Origin: Nitrospinota bacterium
Lineage (GTDB): Bacteria; UBA8248
Assembly (NCBI GenBank): GCA_003506735.1
Contig: DNYS01000255.1
Coordinates: 25,918-31,372, forward strand
Direction of reading: 5' to 3'
DNA length: 5,455 bases
Shown: in pieces, positions 1-5,455 of the stretch
How positions within the stretch are numbered: position 1 is the stretch's first letter
Layout: every line of letters begins with the position of its first letter
Program-made: the position numbers and the translations under genes
Notes under the pieces: generated by a model
What the model saw: the letters and a program-made list of their open reading frames with translations, nothing else
What the model was told of the DNA's origin: nothing
The model's database searches: none

Positions 1-1684
1 GACCGGTTTCGATGTAGTCCTCGTCGAGAAGAGCGCTAAGCTGGGAGGATACGCCGCTCGGCTCCATATGCAGTTTCCCAAGCGCTCCCCCTACGATGGC
101 CTGGAACCCGTTGACATCCACTCCAAGATTCATGAGGTCGAATCCCTCTCCAACGTCCGTGTGTTCACGGAAGCGGAGGTCGCGGGGATCTCGGGCCAGC
201 CGGGCCACTTCGAGGTGACGATCAGGCACGGGGGCGCCGAGGAGCGGATGGCGGTGGGAGCTATCGTGATGGCCACCGGATGGACGGAAGCTGATCCCGC
301 GATTTTCTCGTCGTACGGGCTCGGCAGCTACCCCAACGTGGTGACCAGTATCACGCTGGAGGAGATGGCCTCACGGGGTGAGATCGTACGCCCTTCCGAC
401 GGACAGCCAGTAAGGAGTGCCGCCTTCGTTCTATGCGACGGCCCTGGAGACGACTCCCACTTCCCGTACGGCGGGAACGTGTCGAGCCTGGTGGCGCTCA
501 AGCAGGCCATGTATATCCGCGAGCGGCTCCCGGATTCAATCGTGTACATCCTCTACAAGGATATGCAGACGCCGGGGCAGTACGAGTACTTCTATAAGCG
601 GGTGCAGAAAGACGAGGGGGTGCTGTTCTCCCAGGGGGAGATTCGGAGCGTCGCCGAAGGCCCCGAGCATAAGGTTCTCCTTGAGGTAGACAACACCCTC
701 ATGGGGGGCGCCATCCGGATGGAGGTGGACATACTTGTCCTCTCCGCGGGAATGGTCCCGGCCACCCTGGATCCAGAAGCCTCGGGATCCCTCAACCTTC
801 AATTCCTGCAAGGGAAGGACCTGCCCACTACAAAGTTCGGGTTCGCCGACTCTCACTTCATCTGTTTCCCCTACGAAACACGCCGTACCGGCATCTACTC
901 GGCCGGGGCGGTGAGGCAGGCCATGGATCTCGCCGCCAGCGCCCAGGACGGAACGGCGGCCGCGCTCAAGGCCATCCAGTGCATCGAGAAATCCTCCGCC
1001 GGCGTGGCGGTGCATCCGAGGGTGGGGGATCTCTCCTACCCGTCATTCTTCATGCAGCGATGCACCTCCTGCGGGAGGTGCTCCCAGGAGTGCCCGTTCG
1101 GCGCTCTCGAGGTGGATGACAACCAGCATCCTTCTCTCGACCCCAACCGGTGCCGGCGCTGCGGGATCTGCATGGGAGCCTGCCCCGTCCAGATTATCTC
1201 ATTCGACGACTACTCCGTGGATATGATTTCCTCGATGATCAAGGCCGTGGAGATACCCGAGGATGACGAGGAGAAACCCAGGATCCTGGTCTTTGCCTGC
1301 GAGAACGATGCCTACCCCGCCTTGGACATGGCGGGGATAAGCCGTCTCAACTACCCCGCCTCGGTGAGGGTCATCCCGGTGAGGTGCCTTGGATCGGTCA
1401 ACAGCATCCTGATCGCCGATGCGATGTCTCGGGGCTTCGACGGGGTGGCTCTGATGGGGTGCAAGCCCGGCGAAGATTACCAGTGCCACTTCATCAGAGG
1501 GAGCGAATTGCTGGAGAACCGGATGGAAAACATTAAGGAAACCCTCGACCGGCTTGCCCTCGAGGCCGAGCGCGTCAAAGTGATGGAGGTTGAGATATCG
1601 GACAGCGACAAGATCCCCGGTATGTTGGAGGAGTTCGTCGAGACCGTGAGGGAAGTCGGCCTCAACCCATTTAAAGGCTTTTAA
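1..1684 (+). CDS. qmoB: QmoB-like HdrA-family flavoprotein, 5' end outside window
   Basis: This is an HdrA-type FAD/iron-sulfur subunit, probably QmoB of the quinone-interacting membrane-bound oxidoreductase that links menaquinone to APS reductase at the inner face of the membrane. The reading frame is open from base 2, so the Met codon at 68 is internal. About 560 residues are visible; from memory of the family roughly 190 N-terminal residues are missing. Bases 2-67 encode a dinucleotide-fold strand (VVLVEKSAKLGG). Counting from Met68, a second flavin-fold strand (AIVMATG) comes next, then two 4Fe-4S motifs with Cys 332/335/338/342 and 362/365/368/372, each ending in CP. From about residue 405 an MvhD/FlpD-like domain carries Cys 411, 440, 465 and 473 (GCKPGEDYQCH). 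The 4Fe-4S pair, MvhD tail and following qmoC favour QmoB over QmoA or a free HdrA. An HdrA2-like electron-bifurcating subunit is the main alternative. Confidence 0.88.
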   Translation, partial: TGFDVVLVEKSAKLGGYAARLHMQFPKRSPYDGLEPVDIHSKIHEVESLSNVRVFTEAEVAGISGQPGHFEVTIRHGGAEERMAVGAIVMATGWTEADPAIFSSYGLGSYPNVVTSITLEEMASRGEIVRPSDGQPVRSAAFVLCDGPGDDSHFPYGGNVSSLVALKQAMYIRERLPDSIVYILYKDMQTPGQYEYFYKRVQKDEGVLFSQGEIRSVAEGPEHKVLLEVDNTLMGGAIRMEVDILVLSAGMVPATLDPEASGSLNLQFLQGKDLPTTKFGFADSHFICFPYETRRTGIYSAGAVRQAMDLAASAQDGTAAALKAIQCIEKSSAGVAVHPRVGDLSYPSFFMQRCTSCGRCSQECPFGALEVDDNQHPSLDPNRCRRCGICMGACPVQIISFDDYSVDMISSMIKAVEIPEDDEEKPRILVFACENDAYPALDMAGISRLNYPASVRVIPVRCLGSVNSILIADAMSRGFDGVALMGCKPGEDYQCHFIRGSELLENRMENIKETLDRLALEAERVKVMEVEISDSDKIPGMLEEFVETVREVGLNPFKGF

Positions 1685-1700
1685 CACCCAATAAAATCAC

Positions 1701-1706
1701 AAGGAA
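1701..1706 (+). promoter_or_regulatory. Ribosome binding site of qmoC
   Basis: AAGGAA lies 7 bases before the ATG at 1714. An in-frame TTG at 1708 is only 1 base from this site, too close for initiation, so the ATG at 1714 is taken as the start. The 29-base gap from the qmoB stop contains no visible promoter or terminator, which supports co-transcription. Confidence 0.6.
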
Positions 1707-1713
1707 CTTGCCG

Positions 1714-2904
1714 ATGCCTGAAATGACATTGCTGGAACCGGACCTCGAATTCAAGCGGCGGATTCTGGGCCTCGGCGCCCACGATCTAACTGCTTGCTAT
1801 CAGTGCGGGACTTGCTCTGTCGTGTGTCCGATCGCCACAGAGGACAACCCGTTCCCGCGGAAGGAGATGATCTGGGTTCAGTGGGGGCTGAAGGATCGGG
1901 CGCTGGCCAACTCCTCCATCTGGCTGTGCCATCAGTGCGGGACATGCACCGCATACTGCCCCAGAGAGGCCAAGCCATCGGACGTCATGGCAGCACTCAG
2001 GGACTACAGCATTACCCACTACGCGGTTCCCAAGTTCATGGGGCGGGCTCTCAACGAACCGAAGTACCTACCGCTCCTGTTCGCCATCCCGGCGATTATC
2101 CTCTTCTTGCTTCTTGGCTGGCTCGGTCACCTTACCTCGCTCCCGGTGGGGCAGATCGTTTATTCCAAGTTCTTTCCGATCATTTATATCGAGGCGATCT
2201 TTGTCGCGGCGACAACCTTGTCCGGGATCGGCGCGGTGGTGGGGGGCCTTCGGTACTGGAAGGCCATGAGCCAGGAGGTGGGAGGGAATGGCAAAGGCCC
2301 CGCGAAGGGCCTGATTCCGACGCTGCTCACAATCTTCCAACACAAGAGATTCAAAGAATGCCAGGAGGAACCTGTGGGGACACTGGAGACACATAAGTCT
2401 CATCTCCACAAGACCCATCTGGCTGTCTTCTGGGGTTTTATGGGCCTCTTGGTGACGACTACATCGGTCGGTATTGGTATTTACGCCTTCGGTTACCTGA
2501 CACCATGGCCGCTCTGGCATCCCGTGAAGATTCTTGGCAATGTGAGTGGCGCCGCGCTTATTGCGGGCCTTGCCGTCTTCATCTGGCGCCGCATCGTAGA
2601 CCAAGAGAAAGCGGGGAAGAGCGCGTATTCTGACTGGCTCTTCCTGGACATCCTGGTGCTCACGACTCTCACTGGTTTCCTTTGCGAGGTCCTCCGCCTT
2701 GCCGACGTCCCACGGCTAGCCTATCCAACCTACTTCGTACATCTGATCTTCGTCTTCTTCCTATTGGTCTATATCCCGTATTCGAAGTTTGCTCACATCG
2801 TCTACCGGTTCGTGGCCATGCTGTACGCGGAAAGTTCGAACAAAGTGGACGGTTCAGAGCTGTCCCCTCTTCAGGTGGAAGACCTGAATCGCCGCCCAAG
2901 CTAG
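1714..2904 (+). CDS. qmoC: QmoC-like membrane subunit: HdrC-type 4Fe-4S head fused to cytochrome b domain
   Basis: This is the membrane anchor of the Qmo complex, predicted to pass electrons between menaquinone and the cytoplasmic QmoAB subunits. Its 396 residues from ATG 1714 match the usual QmoC length of about 380-400. The N-terminal HdrC-like domain has two CxxCxxCxxxCP motifs, at Cys 28/31/34/38 and 72/75/78/82. The C-terminal HdrE/DsrM-like (NarI-type) domain shows about six hydrophobic segments near residues 118-138, 156-178, 237-262, 273-294, 308-328 and 341-356. His 235, 343 and 361 lie at or near helix ends and are candidate haem b ligands; this assignment is inferred. The polar stretch at about 183-234 between segments 2 and 3 should be cytoplasmic, on the same side as the Fe-S head. 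The gene sits 29 bases after qmoB. A separate HdrC plus HdrE pair is excluded by the continuous fusion. Confidence 0.92.
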   Translation: MPEMTLLEPDLEFKRRILGLGAHDLTACYQCGTCSVVCPIATEDNPFPRKEMIWVQWGLKDRALANSSIWLCHQCGTCTAYCPREAKPSDVMAALRDYSITHYAVPKFMGRALNEPKYLPLLFAIPAIILFLLLGWLGHLTSLPVGQIVYSKFFPIIYIEAIFVAATTLSGIGAVVGGLRYWKAMSQEVGGNGKGPAKGLIPTLLTIFQHKRFKECQEEPVGTLETHKSHLHKTHLAVFWGFMGLLVTTTSVGIGIYAFGYLTPWPLWHPVKILGNVSGAALIAGLAVFIWRRIVDQEKAGKSAYSDWLFLDILVLTTLTGFLCEVLRLADVPRLAYPTYFVHLIFVFFLLVYIPYSKFAHIVYRFVAMLYAESSNKVDGSELSPLQVEDLNRRPS

Positions 2905-2980
2905 AGAAGGTTGCCGCCCTGGCAATGTCCATCAGACGTCTGGAATCATGAATAACCCGAATGACCCTTGTCTATTTTGC

Positions 2981-3019
2981 ACCTGTGCATGGCGAATTAT
3001 TAATTCGCCATGCACAGGT
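2981..3019. repeat. Perfect palindrome, 19-bp arms around one base (copy 1)
   Basis: Left arm ACCTGTGCATGGCGAATTA (2981-2999) is the exact reverse complement of 3001-3019, with only base 3000 between them. It lies 76 bases after the qmoC stop and 163 bases before npdG. Transcribed RNA would form a very stable hairpin. No T-run follows on either strand, so a simple intrinsic terminator is not supported, although it could still block or stabilise the 3' end of qmoC mRNA. A related, half-decayed copy lies at 4314-4350. I do not recognise the family; a REP-like or miniature transposable element is possible. Confidence 0.9.
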
Positions 3020-3171
3020 CATGTTCATCTTGAGCGCGATCGGCATCACGAAATGGTTGGAGGAGTGAGGTCGAATTCCGAATCCAATAGGCGCGCGGTG
3101 TAGGTTCTGCCGTTCACGGTTTTTGATCCAGGGGGCGCCGTGTTAAAGTGGTCTTCGCCGAGTGAACGACC

Positions 3172-3177
3172 GGAGGT
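3172..3177 (+). promoter_or_regulatory. Ribosome binding site of npdG
   Basis: GGAGGT is a near-perfect Shine-Dalgarno sequence 5 bases before the ATG at 3183. It fixes the start there rather than at an in-frame GTG at 3162, which lies upstream of this site and would add seven residues before the conserved nucleotide-binding strand. A possible promoter is TTGATC (3123-3128) with TAAAGT (3144-3149), but its 15-base spacer makes it weak. Confidence 0.7.
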
Positions 3178-3182
3178 GGGCC

Positions 3183-3857
3183 ATGCGAATTGCCATCCTG
3201 GGCGGGACGGGAAAAGAGGGCAGCGGCCTCGCCCTGCGCTGGGCGCGCCATGAGGAGGTCACGCTCGGCTCGCGCAGAGCGGAGAAAGCCGCCCGCGTTT
3301 CCGCCGAGCTCAACGAACGCCTGGGTGCGAATCTCATCCGCGGCGCCTCGAACCGCGAGGCTGCCGGGGCGGCCGAGGTGGCCGTCTTGACCGTGCCCTA
3401 CAGCGCCCACCGGGCGACGCTCGATGAGGTGCGCGATGCCCTCGCGGGGAAGGTGCTCATCGACGTAACCGCCCCCGTCGATCCCGCGCGACCCGCGCAT
3501 CTGCGCGACGCGGCGCTGAGCGCCGCCGAGGAGGCCCAGGAGTTCCTTGGCCCTGCCGTGCACGTCGCCGCTGCTTTCCAGACGATCGCCTTCACCCTCC
3601 TGCACGACCTCGCCGCCTCGGCGGAGGGGGACGTCCTCGTATGTAGCGATCATGCGGACGCCCGCGATGCGGCCCTGCACCTCGCGCGGCGGTGCGGCTT
3701 CCGGGCGCTCGAGGTGGGCCCACTGCGCCACGCCCGCGTGGTGGAGGGGATGACGCCTCTCCTCATCCACCTGAACCGCCGCTACAAGGTGAAACACGCC
3801 GGCTTCGGTGTGAGCGGGCTGGAGGGGGAAGATCAGGGTGAAGGGCGCCAAATATAA
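3183..3857 (+). CDS. npdG: F420-dependent NADP reductase (F420H2:NADP+ oxidoreductase)
   Basis: This soluble cytoplasmic enzyme transfers hydride reversibly between coenzyme F420 and NADP(H), supplying F420H2 or NADPH to other enzymes. The 224-residue product fits the family's usual length of about 210-230. The N-terminus MRIAILGGTGKEG holds the GGTG nucleotide-binding loop. Strand two ends in GSRR (residues 29-32), the Ser-Arg pair that selects NADP over NAD in this family. Further family marks are VLTVPY, the KVLIDVTAPVD strand, the AAFQTIAFTLLHD helix and the C-terminal block EVGPLRHARVVEGMTPLLIH followed by LNRRYK. It appears monocistronic and is flanked by repeat copies at 2981 and 4314. 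One sampled line (3301-3360) is 70% GC by hand count against 53% for a qmoC line (2701-2760), hinting at a different history. Its presence implies that the host makes or imports F420. Confidence 0.92.
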   Translation: MRIAILGGTGKEGSGLALRWARHEEVTLGSRRAEKAARVSAELNERLGANLIRGASNREAAGAAEVAVLTVPYSAHRATLDEVRDALAGKVLIDVTAPVDPARPAHLRDAALSAAEEAQEFLGPAVHVAAAFQTIAFTLLHDLAASAEGDVLVCSDHADARDAALHLARRCGFRALEVGPLRHARVVEGMTPLLIHLNRRYKVKHAGFGVSGLEGEDQGEGRQI

Positions 3858-3898
3858 TTTCGCAAGGTTGATTGACATCACCCGCATCGACCCATACT

Positions 3899-3911
3899 GC
3901 CCCCTCAGACG
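3899..3911 (+). repeat. 13-bp direct repeat, copy A
   Basis: GCCCCCTCAGACG occurs here and exactly again at 4290-4302. Similarity continues loosely downstream: three T's and then AGAT follow in both copies (GTTTGCAGAT here, ATTTTTAGAT there). The pair looks like remnants of one duplicated element. Chance is not excluded for 13 bases within 600, but the conserved flank argues against it. Confidence 0.55.
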
Positions 3912-4022
3912 CGTTTGCAGATCCACCATGCGACTTTCTCGGGCGATTTGATCAACCCCCCCCTCGGGGAGAACTCGGACCGGGCGCTCTCGCCTAGTGG
4001 GGGCCGTGCGGCGGTCCGGCTT

Positions 4023-4136
4023 CGCCTCCCAAACCTCGACGGGATCGCCGACGTTTTTCAGGGACACCGGGCCCATCTTTTTGAGGTGGAATTTACCGCT
4101 GTCCTGGTCCAGCGAATTTAGGGTGGGTTTGTCCAA
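4023..4136 (-). pseudogene. Possible C-terminal fragment of a class III nucleotidyl cyclase
   Basis: Read on the minus strand, bases 4091-4023 translate to a stretch beginning FHLKKMGPVSLKN and ending DPVEVWEA. This resembles the conserved tail of class III adenylate/guanylate cyclase catalytic domains (pattern: F, then LG, LKN, and PV-x-V-[YW] near the domain end). The frame is closed by a stop at 4157-4155, and I see no upstream catalytic motifs (metal-binding Asp, GDAVN-type block) in any minus-strand frame up to 4432. If real, it is a decayed remnant of an older gene. Downstream the same frame runs open through the antisense of npdG to 3114, which is a GC-driven shadow and not part of this call. 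The match is short and made from memory, so chance resemblance remains possible. Confidence 0.4.
4100..4117 (+). repeat. 18-bp inverted duplication, left copy
   Basis: TGTCCTGGTCCAGCGAAT is the exact reverse complement of 4270-4287, 152 bases away. Flanking bases also look related: reading the left copy in reverse, TGGACAAA and CTAA precede the core, against TGGCACAAA and TTAA before the right copy. This suggests a roughly 40-base duplicated and inverted segment that has diverged outside the core. Confidence 0.75.
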
Positions 4137-4269
4137 CTGAATTTTCTTGAATTTCTAGCACTTATGATAGCTTCCGAGATCCAACAGCAAGACCTTTTTC
4201 GGAGGCCAACATGCCCGTCAAACAGGCTCGTCCACGAATCCCCTTCCAGAAACTGGCACAAAGTTTAAG

Positions 4270-4287
4270 ATTCGCTGGACCAGGACA
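4270..4287 (-). repeat. 18-bp inverted duplication, right copy
   Basis: The plus strand reads ATTCGCTGGACCAGGACA, the exact reverse complement of 4100-4117. It is followed at once by the 13-bp repeat at 4290. The two arms are too far apart for an obvious local hairpin, so duplication is a likelier reading than a regulatory stem. Confidence 0.75.
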
Positions 4288-4289
4288 CC

Positions 4290-4302
4290 GCCCCCTCAGA
4301 CG
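4290..4302 (+). repeat. 13-bp direct repeat, copy B
   Basis: GCCCCCTCAGACG is identical to 3899-3911 and sits between the right arm of the inverted duplication and the decayed palindrome. In both copies one frame reads TAPSD-x-F-x-D. This may only reflect the shared bases. Confidence 0.55.
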
Positions 4303-4313
4303 TATTTTTAGAT

Positions 4314-4350
4314 TCTCTGGAGAGGGAATTAGTAATTCGCCATGCACAGG
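4314..4350. repeat. Palindrome copy 2, right arm intact and left arm decayed
   Basis: Bases 4326-4350 match 2994-3018 at 24 of 25 positions, the exception being the central base (G for T). The right arm TAATTCGCCATGCACAGG (4333-4350) is exact over 18 bases. The left arm (4314-4331) matches the copy 1 arm at about 12 of 18 positions by hand alignment, so the copy looks like the same palindromic element with one arm eroded. It lies 83 bases beyond the 3' end of the minus-strand oxidoreductase gene. Confidence 0.8.
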
Positions 4351-4432
4351 AAAGAGCGGGGCGGTCCGCGCCATCACGTCGAAGCTCCGCCCCCCACCCA
4401 ACATCGCCCCACCGGTTCCCCCTTCCGCTGGA

Positions 4433-5455
4433 TCATTCCCCGGGCGGGCGCACCGGCGTCCAGTATTTTTCGATTTTCAGATCGTCCGCGATGGCGTTGG
4501 CCGCGTTGTAGCCGGGCCCCCCGGTGACGGCGCCACCCACGTGGGAGCTTGCGCCGCAGAGGTAAAGCCCACCGATCGGGGTGCGGTAGTCGCTGACATC
4601 TGGGTGTGGGCGGTTGATCCCGAGTTGTTCCGGTAGGTAGGCCCCGACGTGGTGGCTTCCGCGCACCATTGTCGCGCTGCGGCGCTCAATGTCGAGGGGG
4701 GTAAAGAGGTACTTCCCCAGAACGTTCTCCTGGGTGAGGTTCGGGGCGTAGGGACGCCACGCATCGAGAACCTTCTCTGCGTACTCATCTCGCCTCTCGT
4801 CCCATGCGTCCGCGCCGCCTTCCTTGAATGCGTAGGGGGCGAACGGCCACCAGAAGGCCGCATGCTTTCCTGCGGGGGCGTAGGTGGGATCGAAGAGCGT
4901 GTTGCAGGCGCCGTTTCCGATGAGTCGGGGCAATTCCCCCCGCTTAACGTCCTCGAAACACTCGCGCACCTGGGCCGTATCGTCCGCCCCGTAAACGAGG
5001 TTGTATGCCCGGTCAACATCGGGCTCGAAGGCGGTGGAGGCGTAGCGGGGAGGCTCTTCAAGGGCGAGGTGGAGGGTCGCGAGGGAGTGGGACGCCCACT
5101 TGAAGTCCCGGGCCGCCTGGGAGAGGGTGGGACCGAAATGCTCCTCGCCCGCCAACCGCACTGTCTGGGGAAAGTCTATCGCGCTGGCGACAAACCTGCT
5201 CGCTTCGAGCCGCATTCCGCCGGAGAGTTCAACCCCACGGGCCTCGCCCCCCTCCACGAGAATGCGTTCCACTCGACTGCTACGGTAGATTCGGCCTCCG
5301 CCTTCTTCCACAATCCGGGTGAGGGCCAGGGGGAACTGGACCGAGCCCCCCACCGGCACCGCAAAGCGCGTCAGCCGCGAGAAGACGCGCGGAAGGAAAA
5401 GGCCCATCGAGGGGAGGTCCTCCACGGTAAAGGCGTGGAGGAGAATCTTGAAGAA
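4433..5455 (-). CDS. Phytoene-desaturase-family FAD oxidoreductase (CrtI/PYROXD2-like), 5' end outside window
   Basis: This is a FAD-dependent oxidoreductase of the amine-oxidase/phytoene desaturase superfamily; the substrate cannot be told from the sequence. The minus-strand frame is open from the window edge, so the GTG at 5425 is internal. About 340 residues are visible against roughly 500-530 for full-length relatives, and the N-terminal GxGxxG FAD fold lies outside. The fragment begins with the family's GG-x-x-x-x-P-LAL segment (VPVGGSVQFPLALTRIVEEG), then the second FAD-binding region (RVERILVEGGEARGVEL). It ends with the C-terminal FAD motif at 4478-4570, GLYLCGASSHVGGAVTGGPG followed by YNAANA. 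That C-terminal form is typical of PYROXD2-like proteins as well as CrtI; without carotenoid genes nearby a carotenoid role is not supported. It converges on npdG with 575 bases between them. Confidence 0.85.
   Translation of the reverse strand, partial: FFKILLHAFTVEDLPSMGLFLPRVFSRLTRFAVPVGGSVQFPLALTRIVEEGGGRIYRSSRVERILVEGGEARGVELSGGMRLEASRFVASAIDFPQTVRLAGEEHFGPTLSQAARDFKWASHSLATLHLALEEPPRYASTAFEPDVDRAYNLVYGADDTAQVRECFEDVKRGELPRLIGNGACNTLFDPTYAPAGKHAAFWWPFAPYAFKEGGADAWDERRDEYAEKVLDAWRPYAPNLTQENVLGKYLFTPLDIERRSATMVRGSHHVGAYLPEQLGINRPHPDVSDYRTPIGGLYLCGASSHVGGAVTGGPGYNAANAIADDLKIEKYWTPVRPPGE

Larger units (their letters stand above)
3858..4432. other. 575-base gene-free region between convergent genes, rich in degraded repeats
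   Basis: No intact gene is supported here. The plus strand ends npdG at 3857 and the minus strand ends the FAD oxidoreductase at 4433, so the region separates convergent genes. It holds a 13-bp direct repeat (3899, 4290), an 18-bp inverted duplication (4100-4117, 4270-4287), a cyclase-tail-like stretch on the minus strand (4023-4136) and the decayed palindrome copy at 4314-4350. No hairpin followed by a T-run was seen for either gene. Short open frames such as the plus-strand one from 4211 have low-complexity, arginine/proline-rich translations and no recognised domain. Confidence 0.7.

Noticed and set aside
2929..2944. Self-complementary CAGACGTCTG just after qmoC
   Set aside because: Ten-base palindromes are common, the surrounding stem is imperfect and no T-run follows.
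2981..3019. Intrinsic terminator of qmoC
   Set aside because: The stem is strong, but neither strand has a following T-run (CATGTTCATC on plus, GCAAAATAGA on minus), and a related copy elsewhere points to a repeat element.
2948..3104. Short plus-strand frame of about 51 codons starting MNNPNDPCLFC, faintly like a HIT-family N-terminus
   Set aside because: The palindrome runs through its middle, there is no good ribosome binding site, and nothing after the first dozen residues fits a HIT domain. Likely chance.
3866..3957. 7-bp inverted repeat GGTTGAT...ATCAACC after npdG
   Set aside because: The arms are short and 78 bases apart, within chance expectation.
3114..4136. 340-codon minus-strand open frame across npdG
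   Set aside because: It is antisense to a well-supported npdG with strong GC bias, has a TTG start, and its translation is arginine/glycine-rich with no domain. Only the first ~38 codons, outside npdG, resemble anything.
2905..4432. CRISPR array or integron attC sites
   Set aside because: The repeats are few, unevenly spaced and in mixed orientation, with no array periodicity and no recognisable integron core sites.
4211..4636. Plus-strand open frame of 141 codons from ATG 4211
   Set aside because: Its second half is antisense to the C-terminus of the FAD oxidoreductase and its first half crosses the inverted duplication and the decayed palindrome. There is a GGAGG 8 bases upstream, but no domain and an arginine/proline-rich translation.

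Overview
The window looks like a chromosomal segment from a GC-rich, probably uncultivated Gram-negative bacterium. Two traits suggest this: an energy-conserving sulfur-metabolism module (qmoBC) and a coenzyme F420 enzyme (npdG). Together they fit lineages such as Tectomicrobia, Rokubacteria/Methylomirabilota or deep-branching former Deltaproteobacteria, but the sequence alone does not decide among these.

Bases 1-2904 (+) carry the end of a qmoB-like gene, an HdrA-type flavoprotein with two 4Fe-4S motifs and an MvhD-like tail. A complete qmoC-like gene follows 29 bases later, with an HdrC-like 4Fe-4S head fused to a membrane cytochrome b domain. In characterised systems QmoABC moves electrons between the menaquinone pool and APS reductase (AprBA), during sulfate reduction or, in reverse, sulfur oxidation. 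qmoA would be expected just upstream, outside the window.

Bases 2905-3182 form a gene-free gap with a perfect 19+1+19 palindrome. Bases 3183-3857 (+) encode an F420-dependent NADP reductase, which exchanges hydride between F420 and NADP. Sampled lines suggest its GC content is higher than that of qmoC.

Bases 3858-4432 contain no intact gene but are rich in degraded repeats: a second, half-decayed copy of the palindrome, an 18-bp inverted duplication and a 13-bp direct repeat. They also hold a short minus-strand stretch resembling the C-terminal tail of a class III nucleotidyl cyclase. I read this region as a graveyard of small repeats and gene debris between two convergent genes.

Bases 4433-5455 (-) encode the C-terminal two thirds of a phytoene-desaturase-family (CrtI/PYROXD2-like) FAD oxidoreductase that runs off the right edge.

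The three blocks (qmoBC, npdG, FAD oxidoreductase) share no evident operon; only qmoB and qmoC are clearly co-transcribed. I found no CRISPR array, tRNA, rRNA or transposase. The most unusual content is the set of palindromic and duplicated elements on both sides of npdG.
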